Below, in pieces: positions 18,776 through 27,788 of a stretch of 64,000 nucleotides of DNA; position 1 is the stretch's first letter; each line of letters opens with the position of its first letter. Below the pieces are notes generated by a model. It did no database searches. It saw nothing but the letters and a program-made list of their open reading frames with translations, and was not told where the DNA came from. The DNA is from Stutzerimonas stutzeri (GTDB lineage Bacteria > Pseudomonadota > Gammaproteobacteria > Pseudomonadales > Pseudomonadaceae). The stretch covers positions 484,001 through 548,000 of the forward strand of contig NZ_CP046902.1 in the NCBI RefSeq assembly GCF_009789555.1. Direction: 5' to 3'. The translations under genes and the position numbers were made by a program.

Positions 18776-21093
18776 GTCTGCAACCGGAAAAGCCTCGCTT
18801 TCGCCCTTATACCGGCGCCGCCGCAGGCTGGGGCGCGCTGCGCAGCGTCACCCGTTTCTGGCTGGACAGCAAACAGCCCTTGAAGAACCTGCGCGCGTTG
18901 CTCAAGACCAACCAGAATGGCGGCTTCGACTGCCCCGGGTGTGCCTGGGGCGATTCTCCCCAGGACGGTACGGTGAAGTTCTGCGAGAACGGCGCCAAGG
19001 CGGTGAACTGGGAAGCCACCACGCGTCGAGTCGATGCCGCTTTCTTCGCCCGATACAGCGTCAGCCAGCTGCGTGAGCAGAGCGACTACTGGCTCGAATA
19101 CCAGGGCCGCCTGACCGAGCCGATGCGCTACGACCCGGCAAGCGACCATTACCAGCCCATCAGCTGGAACGCCGCTTTCGCCTTGATCGCCGAACATCTG
19201 CATGCGCTCGACAGCCCCGACCAGGCCGAGTTCTATACCTCAGGGCGCGCCAGCAACGAGGCAGCGTTCCTTTATCAGCTGTTCGTGCGCGCGTACGGCA
19301 GCAACAATTTTCCCGATTGCTCCAACATGTGCCACGAGGCCAGCGGCGTCGCCCTCGGCCAGAGTATCGGCGTCGGCAAAGGCAGCGTCACCTTCGAGGA
19401 TTTCGCCCTGGCCGATGCGATCTTCGTCCTCGGCCAGAACCCCGGCACCAACCATCCGCGCATGCTCGAACCGCTGCGCGAGGCCGTCGCCCGCGGCGCT
19501 CAAGTGGTTTGCTTCAACCCGCTGAAGGAGCGCGGACTGGAGCGCTTCCAGCATCCTCAACACCCGATGGAAATGCTCATCAACGGCTCGGCACCGCTGA
19601 ACACGGCGTTTTTCAGACCTGCACTGGGCGGCGATATGGCGGCCATACGCGGTATCGCCAAATTTCTGCTGTTCTGGGAGCGCGAAGCCCAGGCCCAGGG
19701 CGAGTCGCCTGTGTTCGACCATGCGTTCATCGAACAGCACACCCATGGCATCGACGCCTATCTGGCCACGCTGGATGCCACCAACTGGGAGGACATAGAG
19801 CAGCAATCGGACCTCGATCTGGCCGAGTTGGAACAGGCGGCACGCCTCTACCGCAACGCCGAGCGCGTCATTGTCTGCTGGGCCATGGGCATCACCCAGC
19901 ACCGCCACTCGGTCGCGACCATCCAGGAGATCACCAACCTGCAATTGCTGCGCGGCAACCTGGGCAAGCCCGGCGCCGGGCTGTGTCCGGTGCGTGGCCA
20001 CAGCAACGTACAGGGTGATCGCACCATGGGCATCAACGAACGCCCGCCAGCGGCACTGCTCGACGCTCTGCAAGAGCGCTTCGGCTTCGCCGTACCGCGT
20101 CAGCCCGGGCATAACGTGGTCGAAGCGATCGAGGCGATGCTGACGGGACGCTCCAAGGTATTCGTCGCCCTGGGCGGCAACTTCGCACAGGCCACACCCG
20201 ATAGCACCCGTACCCATCGCGCGCTTGAGCAGTGCAGCCTGACCGTGCAGATCAGCACCAAGCTCAACCGCAGCCACCTCACAGTCGGCCACGATGCGCT
20301 GATCCTGCCGTGCCTGGGCCGCACCGACATCGACCGTCAGGCCAGTGGTCCCCAGGCGATCACCGTGGAAGACTCGTTCAGCATGATTCACGCCTCCCAC
20401 GGCCAATTGGAACCCCTGTCGCCGAGGATGCGCTCGGAGCCGTCGATCATCGCCGGCATCGCCCAGGCCACACTGGGCCGGCAGCCCGTGGATTGGGCGG
20501 CGCTGATCGAAGATTATTCGCGGATTCGGCAGCTGATTGCCGAGACCATTCCCGGCTTCGACGATTTCAACGAGCGCCTGCAGGCCCCGGGCGGCTTTCA
20601 CCTGGACAACCCGGCCGCGGCCCGATGCTGGAATACCGCCAGCGAGCGCGCCAATTTCATCGTCAATCCATTGCCCGACAGCGTGTTCGATCAAGCGGTA
20701 CGCAACAGCGGCGAACTGCCTGAACTGATCCTGCAAACACTGCGCTCGCACGACCAGTACAACACGACCATCTATGGCCTCGACGACCGCTACCGTGGGG
20801 TCAGAGGGCAGCGGCGCGTCATCTTCGTCAACGCCGCCGATATCCGCCGGCTGGGCTTCGAGGCGGGGCAGAAAGTCGATATCCGATCGTTATGGAATGA
20901 CGGCATCGAGCGCAAGGTCGAAGGATTTACCCTGCTCGCCTTCGATATTCCACCTGGGCAGGCAGCGGCCTATTACCCGGAAACCAACCCATTGGTCCCG
21001 CTGGCGAGCCATGGCCTGGGCAGCTATACGCCGACCTCCAAATCCATCGCGATTCGCCTGCAGGCCGCACGGACCGACACGCTGATTCGCTGA
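18772..21093 (+). CDS. FdhF/YdeP-family molybdopterin oxidoreductase
   Basis: The 773-residue protein is a large molybdopterin subunit of the YdeP type. Near the N-terminus CPGCAW (Cys54, Cys57) with Cys71 occurs where other enzymes hold an iron-sulfur cluster. SNMCHEASG places Cys187 where formate dehydrogenases carry the molybdenum-ligating Cys or Sec. RGHSNVQGDRTMGINE and the C-terminal dinucleotide-binding part follow. No twin-arginine signal is visible, so it should be cytoplasmic. No small or electron-transfer subunits are encoded nearby. The ATG overlaps the fdhD stop (ATGA). The substrate is unproven; formate is one possibility. Confidence 0.88.
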   Translation: MSLQPEKPRFRPYTGAAAGWGALRSVTRFWLDSKQPLKNLRALLKTNQNGGFDCPGCAWGDSPQDGTVKFCENGAKAVNWEATTRRVDAAFFARYSVSQLREQSDYWLEYQGRLTEPMRYDPASDHYQPISWNAAFALIAEHLHALDSPDQAEFYTSGRASNEAAFLYQLFVRAYGSNNFPDCSNMCHEASGVALGQSIGVGKGSVTFEDFALADAIFVLGQNPGTNHPRMLEPLREAVARGAQVVCFNPLKERGLERFQHPQHPMEMLINGSAPLNTAFFRPALGGDMAAIRGIAKFLLFWEREAQAQGESPVFDHAFIEQHTHGIDAYLATLDATNWEDIEQQSDLDLAELEQAARLYRNAERVIVCWAMGITQHRHSVATIQEITNLQLLRGNLGKPGAGLCPVRGHSNVQGDRTMGINERPPAALLDALQERFGFAVPRQPGHNVVEAIEAMLTGRSKVFVALGGNFAQATPDSTRTHRALEQCSLTVQISTKLNRSHLTVGHDALILPCLGRTDIDRQASGPQAITVEDSFSMIHASHGQLEPLSPRMRSEPSIIAGIAQATLGRQPVDWAALIEDYSRIRQLIAETIPGFDDFNERLQAPGGFHLDNPAAARCWNTASERANFIVNPLPDSVFDQAVRNSGELPELILQTLRSHDQYNTTIYGLDDRYRGVRGQRRVIFVNAADIRRLGFEAGQKVDIRSLWNDGIERKVEGFTLLAFDIPPGQAAAYYPETNPLVPLASHGLGSYTPTSKSIAIRLQAARTDTLIR

Positions 21094-21263
21094 TCGCCGC
21101 ACGCGCGGCTCAAGCTGGTGAAGACCGTTCCGCTAGTTAAAAGTTCCCGATTAAAATCAAATACTTATAAAACGCGAACTCGGTCATGCCTTTCGTCGGG
21201 ATGAGTTGCGAACGCCCGCTCGTCGCGTAAGGATCGCAGCGCCATTCATCCAGAGGTTTCGTC

Positions 21264-21737
21264 ATGAAGTATTCCTCGATTGTGCTGTTGTCCGCGAGCC
21301 TGCTCAGCGCCACCGCATTTGCCGGAAGCAACACCGAAGCCGCCGTGGGCGGTGCCTTGGGCGGCGCCCTCGGCTCGGTGGTCGGTGAACACCTGGGCGG
21401 ATCGACTGGCGCAACCATCGGTGCCGGTGTTGGCGGTGCAGCCGGCGGCATGGTTGGCGCTGACAAGCGCAGTCGCACCGAAGCGGCCATCGGCGGTGGC
21501 CTGGGTGCTGCAGGCGGTAATGTCGTCGGCCAGCGGGTCGGCGGTAGCACTGGCGGTCTGATCGGCGCAGCCGTGGGCGGGGGTGCGGGCGGCGCGATCG
21601 GTAACGAATATGGCGATGACGATGACTACCGTCGCGACGGCTACCGGCGGGATGATCGTTATCGGGGCGACCATCGCCACGGCCATCCGGGGAAGGGAAA
21701 GGGCCATTACAAACACAAGCACAAACATCATCACTGA
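21264..21737 (+). CDS. Secreted glycine-zipper protein with His-rich tail
   Basis: The 157-residue protein starts with a signal peptide (cleavage likely after AFA, near residue 20). About residues 26-115 are built of glycine-zipper repeats (GGALGGALGSVVGEHLGG, then similar blocks) that pack as membrane-inserting helices. The last 40 residues are Asp/Arg/Tyr-rich, then Lys/His-rich, ending KHKHKHHH. Glycine-zipper outer-membrane proteins are common, but the metal-binding-looking tail is less usual. An AGAGG precedes the ATG. The gene stands alone. A role in envelope integrity or metal handling is conjecture. Confidence 0.8.
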   Translation: MKYSSIVLLSASLLSATAFAGSNTEAAVGGALGGALGSVVGEHLGGSTGATIGAGVGGAAGGMVGADKRSRTEAAIGGGLGAAGGNVVGQRVGGSTGGLIGAAVGGGAGGAIGNEYGDDDDYRRDGYRRDDRYRGDHRHGHPGKGKGHYKHKHKHHH

Positions 21738-21762
21738 GCCGCCTACCCAGTGATCGCCGCGC

Positions 21763-21781
21763 TCCCGGCATAAAGCCGGGA
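21763..21781 (+). terminator. Weak hairpin after the glycine-zipper gene
   Basis: TCCCGGC (21763-21769) and GCCGGGA (21775-21781) form a 7-bp stem around ATAAA, 26 bases after the stop codon. There is no T-run, so termination efficiency is doubtful. Confidence 0.4.
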
Positions 21782-21873
21782 ACAGGCTTCAGCGCCGCAC
21801 CAGCCCAGCCGCACCGACGGCAGCCAAACCTTCCAGCCAGCGGCGATGTTCGAAACGCCGCGGCTTCGTTGCG

Positions 21874-22311
21874 CTATTCGGCCCGTAGCGCTCCCAGCGC
21901 CTCGCGCACGCGATCAGGGATCGGCGTCGAGCGGTTCCGTGCGCGGTCGACGAACACATGCACCACCCTGCCCGCCGCGCAGGCTTGCTCTTCGCCCTGC
22001 CTGAACACCGCCAGCTCGTACTCAACCGAGCTTTTGCCCAGCTTGCCGACGCGCAGGCCGACTTCTATGGCCTCCGGGAAGGCAATCGGCGCGAAATAGT
22101 CGCACGATGAGCTGACCACGAAGCCCACCACCTCGCCGTTATGGATATCCAGCCCACCTTGCTGGATCAGGTAGGTATTCATCGCACTGTCGAAATAGCT
22201 GTAGTAAGTGACGTTGTTGACGTGACCATAAACGTCGTTGTCATGCCAGCGCGTACTGATCGAGTGAAAATAGCGATAGTCGTCACGCAGGTGTCTGGGT
22301 TGCTCGGGCAT
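21874..22311 (-). CDS. YbgC-like acyl-CoA thioesterase (hotdog fold)
   Basis: The 145-residue protein carries the 4-hydroxybenzoyl-CoA thioesterase signature RWHDNDVYGHVNN at about residues 20-32, containing the catalytic Asp, followed by YYSYFD. It should hydrolyse acyl-CoA esters in the cytoplasm. The start was set at an ATG preceded by GAGAGG, 23 codons inside the longest frame. It is the last gene of a leftward set with an alcohol dehydrogenase and two acyl-CoA enzymes. It would release CoA from their products, although its acyl chain preference cannot be read. Confidence 0.88.
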   Translation of the reverse strand: MPEQPRHLRDDYRYFHSISTRWHDNDVYGHVNNVTYYSYFDSAMNTYLIQQGGLDIHNGEVVGFVVSSSCDYFAPIAFPEAIEVGLRVGKLGKSSVEYELAVFRQGEEQACAAGRVVHVFVDRARNRSTPIPDRVREALGALRAE

Positions 22312-22348
22312 CGAGGCCTCTCTTTGTATGTATTGGTCGTGAAGACGC

Positions 22349-23512
22349 TCAGTAAGCCGCCTGGTAAATCGCCAGGGCATCGGCCTCGGTAACTTCGCGC
22401 GGATTGTTTACCAGCAGGCGCTGCTGAAGCATGGCCTCCTTGGCCAACTGCGGCAGCATATGTTCGGGCACACCCGCGTCACGAAGGCAGTTGGGCAACC
22501 CCATGCGCGCGCAAAGCTGGCTTAGTTCCTCGATCAACTGGTCGGCGTAGGTGGAGCAATCCTCGCTGCGCAACCGCTCGCCCAGCACGAGCGGCGCCAG
22601 CTCGGCGTAGTGGGTGGTCGCGGCACTGACGTTGAAACGCAGCACATGCGGCAGGACCAGCGCGTTGGAGAGCCCGTGGGGGATGTGGAAGTTACCGCCA
22701 AGCGGATAGGCCAGGGCATGCACTGCCGCTACCGGCGCGTTGGCGAACGCCTGGCCGGCAAGGCATGCACCGAGCAGCATCGCCTGACGGGCCTCGCGAT
22801 TGCTGCCGTTGTGCACCGCCTCGTGCAGGTTGGCCGAGAGCAACCGCAGCGCTTCGCGGGCCAGCAGGTCGGACAGCGGATTCTTCTTCAGCGCACTGGT
22901 GTAGGCCTCGATGGCGTGCACCATGGCATCGATACCCGTCGCCGCGGTCACGGCTGGCGGCAGGCCTAGGGTCAGGTCGGCATCGAGCAGCGCCAGGTCG
23001 GGTAACAGCATGGGCGAAACCACGCCCATCTTGGTGGTCTCGCCCGTGGTAATGATCGCGATCTGGGTGACTTCCGATCCCGTACCGGCGGTGGTCGGAA
23101 CCTGAATCAGCGGCAGCCGCTGGCCCCTGGCATTGCCTACGCCATAGATGTCCTGCAGCGATTGCGCACAGGCCGGATGTGCCAGCAGCGCGACCAGTTT
23201 GGCGACGTCCATCGAGCTGCCGCCGCCGAAACCGACGATCAGGTCCGCCTCGAGCGACCTCGCCTGCTCCACGGCGGCCAGGACGATGTGCTCCGGCGGA
23301 TCGGCGATGACCTGATCGTAGACGGCCACGTTCAGTCCCTCCACGCCGAAGCCCGGCAATACCTCACCGAGCAGTCCGAAACGGGTGATGCCCGGGTCCG
23401 TGACAATCAGCACCGAGCGCGCGCCGCGCTCCTTGCAAAGGCTGGCCAGACGGCGCGACGCGCCAGGCTCGCATATCAATTGAGCGGTAGTGGCAAAGCT
23501 GAACGGATGCAT
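22349..23512 (-). CDS. Iron-containing alcohol dehydrogenase (group III)
   Basis: The 387-residue protein has the NAD-binding GGGSSMDVAK motif (residues 96-105), TTAGTGSE at 140-147 and the metal ligands Asp195, His199, His265 and His279 (GIDAMVHA, HALAYPLGG, HIPHG). It should oxidise an alcohol or reduce an aldehyde using NAD(P). The alcohol is unknown. A 130-base gap with a repeat-like palindrome separates it from the acyl-CoA dehydrogenase gene, so it may also have its own promoter. AGGAGG precedes the start. Confidence 0.93.
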   Translation of the reverse strand: MHPFSFATTAQLICEPGASRRLASLCKERGARSVLIVTDPGITRFGLLGEVLPGFGVEGLNVAVYDQVIADPPEHIVLAAVEQARSLEADLIVGFGGGSSMDVAKLVALLAHPACAQSLQDIYGVGNARGQRLPLIQVPTTAGTGSEVTQIAIITTGETTKMGVVSPMLLPDLALLDADLTLGLPPAVTAATGIDAMVHAIEAYTSALKKNPLSDLLAREALRLLSANLHEAVHNGSNREARQAMLLGACLAGQAFANAPVAAVHALAYPLGGNFHIPHGLSNALVLPHVLRFNVSAATTHYAELAPLVLGERLRSEDCSTYADQLIEELSQLCARMGLPNCLRDAGVPEHMLPQLAKEAMLQQRLLVNNPREVTEADALAIYQAAY

Positions 23513-23551
23513 CGGTGCCTCCTGATTTTTTGTGTTTCGGCTTCGGAGAGA

Positions 23552-23605
23552 GCCGCTCGACGCGCTCTCACCCCAGCCCTTTCCCGGAAGGAAAGGGGGT
23601 ACGAC
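23552..23605. repeat. REP-like palindromic repeat between acdH-type and alcohol dehydrogenase genes
   Basis: CCCTTTCC (23577-23584) and GGAAAGGG (23590-23597) form a perfect 8-bp stem with a CGGAA loop, flanked by CTCTCACCCC. This resembles the widely dispersed CCCTCTCCC-type intergenic palindromes of proteobacteria, whose translations (LSFRERAGVRA) turn up as spurious C-termini. It lies in the only sizeable gap of this gene set and may act as a transcription attenuator. Confidence 0.6.
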
Positions 23606-23642
23606 TTGTAACGCCAGTCCGCCGTCTGCCAGACGAGCCCGT

Positions 23643-25433
23643 TCAGAACGCGAAATCCGTCTCCGGCAAGGCCATGAGACAGCCTGCGCCGCCTAGAATG
23701 GCCTCTCGATGGGCGCTGGCACGCGGCAATACGCGCCGCAGGTAGAAATCCGCGCTGGCCAGCTTGGCCTGATAGAACGCCGCTTCGCCGCTCTCCCGTT
23801 CCAGTGCGTCCTGCGCTCGCGCCGCTGCCTGCAACCAGAGCCCGGCCAACAACACATAGGCCGAGTACTGCAGAAAATCCACCGACACCGCGCCAATTTC
23901 CTGCGGATCGCGTCCGGTCGCGGCAATGATGTCGGCGGTCAGCTCGCGCCATTCGCCAATGCGACCCTGCACGGTGCTCGCAAACGCCCGCAACGCTGGC
24001 CGCTCGGCCTGGCGATCACAGACCTCGCTGAATTCAGCCTGCAATGCCGACAGCTCCGCACCGCCATCACCAAGCAGCTTGCGGCGGATGTAGTCCAGCG
24101 CCTGGATGCCATTGGTCCCCTCGTAGAGCTGAGTGATACGGCTGTCGCGCATCAACTGCTCCATGCCCCATTCACGGATATAGCCGTGGCCGCCGTAGAT
24201 TTGCACGCCGAGGCTCGCGACCTCCTGCCCCATGTCGGTGAAGAATGCCTTGACGATCGGAATCAGCAACGCCGCGCGCTTGCTCGCGGCGCTGCGGTCG
24301 TTCGGCTCGCGGTGGCCGTGTTCCAGGTCCAGCTGCCGGGCGCAATAGGCCGCCAGCATGCGGCTGCCTTCGACCAGCGTCTTCTGGGTCAACAGCATGC
24401 GCCGCACGTCCGGATGCACGATGATCGGATCGGCCACCTTGTCCGGATGCTGGATGCCAGCCAATCCACGTGACTGCAAGCGCTCTCGGGCATAGGCGAG
24501 CGAGCCCTGATAAGCCTGCTCGGCGATGCCAAGGCCTTGCAACCCGACCTGAAAACGCGCGTCGTTCATCATGGTGAACATGCAGGCCAGCCCCTGGTTC
24601 GGCTCGCCGACGATCCAACCCGTGGCCCCATCGAAATTCATCACGCAGGTCGCCGCGCCCTTGATGCCCATCTTGTGCTCAATGGCTCCGCAGCTCAGCG
24701 CGTTGCGCTCGCCTGGCGTGCCATCGGCGTTGGCGATGAATTTAGGGACCAGCAGCAGGCTGATGCCCTTCACCCCCGCCGGCGCATCCGGCAGGCGCGC
24801 CAGCACCAGATGCACGATGTTTTCACTCATGTCGTGCTCGCCGCCGGAAATGAAGATTTTGCTGCCGCTGACCCGGTAGCTGCCATCTGCCTGGGGTTCG
24901 GCACGGGTCCGCAGCAGCGCCAGGTCGGTTCCGGCCTGTGGTTCGGTCAGGCACATGGTGCCGCTCCAGCTGCCGCTGACCAATTTCTCCAGATAGGCGT
25001 CCTTCAGCGCGGCGCTGCCGTGTTTGTACAGCGCCAGCACCGCACCTTCGGTAAGACCGGAGTAGATGCGGAACGACAGCGAAGCGGCCATCAGCATTTC
25101 ATGAAAATTGCACGCCACCATCTGCGGGAAGCCCTGGCCGCCATATTCGGTCGGGCCGGTCATGCTTGCCCAACCGTTGTCGACGTACTGTTTGTAGGCT
25201 TCGACGAAACCCTGTGGCGTTTTCACCTCGCCGTTTTCCAGCGTCACGCCCTGTTCATCGCTGTTGCGATTGAGCGGAGCGATTTCGCCACCGGTATAGC
25301 GCGCCGCCTCCTCCAGCACGCCGTCGATAAGCTCGCGGTCCAGGCCGTTACCGAGCAACTGGCAGTGGGCGCTGGCGTCGAACAGCTCGTGCAGCACAAA
25401 CCGCATGTCCCGCAGGGGGGCCTTGTACTCCAT
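23643..25433 (-). CDS. Acyl-CoA dehydrogenase (large, DmdC/AcdA-like)
   Basis: The 596-residue flavoprotein introduces a 2,3 double bond into acyl-CoA. It has the family blocks MCLTEPQAGTDL near 162, GSKIFISGGEHD near 190 and the C-terminal YEGTNGIQALDY containing the catalytic Glu. Its length and the N-terminal MEYKAPLRDMRFVL put it with the long acyl-CoA dehydrogenases, including those for 3-methylmercaptopropionyl-CoA. The true substrate is unknown. AGGAGG lies 7 bases before this ATG; a TTG two codons upstream is less likely. The start is next to the stop of the 3-hydroxyacyl-CoA dehydrogenase gene, so they are coupled. Confidence 0.93.
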   Translation of the reverse strand: MEYKAPLRDMRFVLHELFDASAHCQLLGNGLDRELIDGVLEEAARYTGGEIAPLNRNSDEQGVTLENGEVKTPQGFVEAYKQYVDNGWASMTGPTEYGGQGFPQMVACNFHEMLMAASLSFRIYSGLTEGAVLALYKHGSAALKDAYLEKLVSGSWSGTMCLTEPQAGTDLALLRTRAEPQADGSYRVSGSKIFISGGEHDMSENIVHLVLARLPDAPAGVKGISLLLVPKFIANADGTPGERNALSCGAIEHKMGIKGAATCVMNFDGATGWIVGEPNQGLACMFTMMNDARFQVGLQGLGIAEQAYQGSLAYARERLQSRGLAGIQHPDKVADPIIVHPDVRRMLLTQKTLVEGSRMLAAYCARQLDLEHGHREPNDRSAASKRAALLIPIVKAFFTDMGQEVASLGVQIYGGHGYIREWGMEQLMRDSRITQLYEGTNGIQALDYIRRKLLGDGGAELSALQAEFSEVCDRQAERPALRAFASTVQGRIGEWRELTADIIAATGRDPQEIGAVSVDFLQYSAYVLLAGLWLQAAARAQDALERESGEAAFYQAKLASADFYLRRVLPRASAHREAILGGAGCLMALPETDFAF

Positions 25434-25435
25434 GC

Positions 25436-26677
25436 TCAAGCCTCCTTCTTCTTGAAATCGACGAACCGGCCACCGACCGTCGCCAGGCTTTCGATCAGCT
25501 CGGCAGGCTTCCAGTGCTCGCCATGGCGTTCGGCCAGCGCCCGCAAGCGGTCGTGGATGGCCGGCAGGCCTTGGCGGTCAGCCCAGGTCATCGGTCCGCC
25601 AACCTCCGCCGGGAAGCCATAGCCGTTGAGGTAGACGGTGTCGATATCGGTGCTGGACTCGGCCATGCCTTCCTGGAGGATCTTCGCGCCTTCGTTGACC
25701 AGCGCCAGCAGGCAACGCTCGAGTATTTCCTCCGTGCCGATGTCGCGACGTTGGTAACCAAGCCGCTCGGACTCGCGCTGCACCAGCGCATCGACTTGCG
25801 GGTCGTGCTCGGCCTGGCGGCTGCCCTCGGCGTAGCGGTAATACCCCTGGCGGGACTTCTGGCCGAAACGACCCAGTTCGCAGAGGCGATTGTCGATCTG
25901 CACGTAGGGATCGTCCTGGCCCTCTCCGGCCAGCTCACGGGCGCGCCACTCCAGGTCGATACCGACCACGTCATACATCCGGAACGGGCCCATCGCAAAA
26001 CCGAAGCCCTGCAGCGCGGCATCCACCTGGTAGGGATAGGCGCCTTCAAGCAGCATCGCGCGCGCCTCACGCACGTAGGTGGCCAGCATGCGATTGCCGA
26101 TGAAGCCCTGGCAGTTGCCGGCGATTACGCTGACCTTGCCCATACGCTTGCCCAATGCTGTGGAAGCCTCCAGCACCGCAGCGGATGTTTTCGCGCCGCG
26201 CACGATCTCCAACAGCTTCATGATGTGTGCCGGGCTGAAGAAATGCAGGCCCACGACCTGCTCTGGGCGCCGGGTCGCGGCAGCAATGGCATCGATATCC
26301 AGCGCCGAGGTGTTGCTCGCCAGGATACCCGTCGGCTTAACGATTGCGTCCAGCTCGCGAAAAATGGCCTGCTTGAGTTCAAGGTTCTCGTACACCGCCT
26401 CGATCACCAGGTCGACGTCGGCCAGCGCCTGGTAACCGTCTGCCTTGCTGATGCAGGCACGACGGGCTTCAGCCTGCGCCTCGTCGATACGTCCCTGGCG
26501 CACGTTGTGCGCGTAGGTATCGGCGACCACGCCCAAGGCTTGTTCGAGCATGGCCGGGTTGTTGTCCAGCCACAGCACCTTCACACCGGCGTTGGCCAGG
26601 CTCATCACGATGCCGCGGCCCATGGTGCCTGCACCGATAACGGCAGCGGTCTGGATATCGAAGCGGGTTTGGCTCAT
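25436..26677 (-). CDS. 3-hydroxyacyl-CoA dehydrogenase
   Basis: The 413-residue enzyme oxidises (S)-3-hydroxyacyl-CoA with NAD. It has the Rossmann motif GAGTMGRG (residues 15-22), the catalytic His145 in GLHFFSPAHIMKLLEIV, and NCQGFIGNRM, which begins the C-terminal helical domains. A second C-terminal helical repeat carries the protein to residue 413, as in multifunctional enzymes, but the enoyl-CoA hydratase half is missing. It heads the leftward operon with the acyl-CoA dehydrogenase and diverges from a LysR gene. Confidence 0.93.
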   Translation of the reverse strand: MSQTRFDIQTAAVIGAGTMGRGIVMSLANAGVKVLWLDNNPAMLEQALGVVADTYAHNVRQGRIDEAQAEARRACISKADGYQALADVDLVIEAVYENLELKQAIFRELDAIVKPTGILASNTSALDIDAIAAATRRPEQVVGLHFFSPAHIMKLLEIVRGAKTSAAVLEASTALGKRMGKVSVIAGNCQGFIGNRMLATYVREARAMLLEGAYPYQVDAALQGFGFAMGPFRMYDVVGIDLEWRARELAGEGQDDPYVQIDNRLCELGRFGQKSRQGYYRYAEGSRQAEHDPQVDALVQRESERLGYQRRDIGTEEILERCLLALVNEGAKILQEGMAESSTDIDTVYLNGYGFPAEVGGPMTWADRQGLPAIHDRLRALAERHGEHWKPAELIESLATVGGRFVDFKKKEA

Positions 26678-26779
26678 TGCAGCAGTCCTCGTCGCAAGGC
26701 AGAAAAAACAGAAGACCTACCTTAGTTGATGACGCTACTATTTTTGAAATTTAGTCTTGTGATACTTCCGATTCATCCG

Positions 26780-27679
26780 ATGAATATCTATAACTTCGAT
26801 CTCAATCTACTCCGCGTGCTAGACGCCTTGCTCCGCGAACGCAACGTGTCACGCGCCGCCGAACGTCTGTCGCTCAGCCAGCCGGCGGTCAGCAATGCGC
26901 TCAATCGCTTGCGCGAGCTGCTCGATGATCCGCTGCTGGTACGCGTGGGCCGCGCCATGCAACCCACCCCGCGCGCACTGAGCCTGGAGGCGCCGATTCG
27001 TGACGCACTGCAACAGATCGAGCACACCCTCAATGCCGGGGACCTGTTCGATCCGGCCACCAGTCATCAACGCTTCGTCATCGCCGTGACCGATTATGTC
27101 GAGCTGATCTGCATGCCCGCCCTCATGGCGCATCTGGCGCGAGTGGCCCCGGGTATCCAGTTGGCGATCCAGCACCTGACTCCTTGCTTGCCGTCCGAAG
27201 CGCTGGACAACGGCGAGCTGGATCTGGTGCTGGGCCGCTTCCTCGAGGTCCCGACGCGCTTCCACACGCGCCGCTGGGCCACCGAAACGTTGCAGGTCGC
27301 GGTGCGCCGCGGCCATCCGCTGATGGGCGAAACGATGGACCTGACGGGCTTCCTGCGGCTGCGCCATCTATGGGTGCATGGTGGGCAAACGCGTGGGATG
27401 GTCGATCAATGGCTGGAAGACAATGCGCTCGCCCGCGAGGTGGTCTACACGACGCCTAATTACCTCCAGGCTGCCCATATTGTCGCCAGCAGCGACCTGG
27501 CCGCCGTGCTTCCCACCCAGTTGGCCCGGCATTTCGCCAAGCTGCTGCCGCTTCACCTGTTCGACCTGCCCTTCGATCTGGGCTCCTTTCAGCTGGATAT
27601 CGTCAGCGTGGCTCAACGGGAGCGGGATGCGGCTTTGCAGTGGCTGATCGAGCAGATCGTCGCCGTCGCTCGCCGCTGA
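26780..27679 (+). CDS. LysR-family regulator divergent from the acyl-CoA operon
   Basis: The 299-residue protein opens with MNIYNFDLNLLRVLDALL and a winged helix-turn-helix (VSRAAERLSLSQPAVSNALNRL, about residues 20-41), then a substrate-binding domain with LDLVLGRF. This N-terminus resembles the NodD/NahR/LeuO branch. The ATG used lies 18 codons inside the frame at the natural family start. It is divergent from the 3-hydroxyacyl-CoA dehydrogenase operon across about 100 AT-rich bases, so it probably controls that operon. It ends near a bidirectional terminator shared with a small RNA. Confidence 0.88.
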   Translation: MNIYNFDLNLLRVLDALLRERNVSRAAERLSLSQPAVSNALNRLRELLDDPLLVRVGRAMQPTPRALSLEAPIRDALQQIEHTLNAGDLFDPATSHQRFVIAVTDYVELICMPALMAHLARVAPGIQLAIQHLTPCLPSEALDNGELDLVLGRFLEVPTRFHTRRWATETLQVAVRRGHPLMGETMDLTGFLRLRHLWVHGGQTRGMVDQWLEDNALAREVVYTTPNYLQAAHIVASSDLAAVLPTQLARHFAKLLPLHLFDLPFDLGSFQLDIVSVAQRERDAALQWLIEQIVAVARR

Positions 27680-27788
27680 CGGCCACGCGCCTTGCTCGAC
27701 AAGGCCTAACGCAGACCGTCCGATGGAGCGGCTGCGGCGCTGCGATCAGACGGTGCGCCAGTAGCCGGGACGGTTTTCTGCAGACAAC

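Noticed and set aside
19240..20751. 503-codon minus-strand frame
   Set aside because: Antisense to the molybdopterin oxidoreductase with intact signatures on the plus strand.
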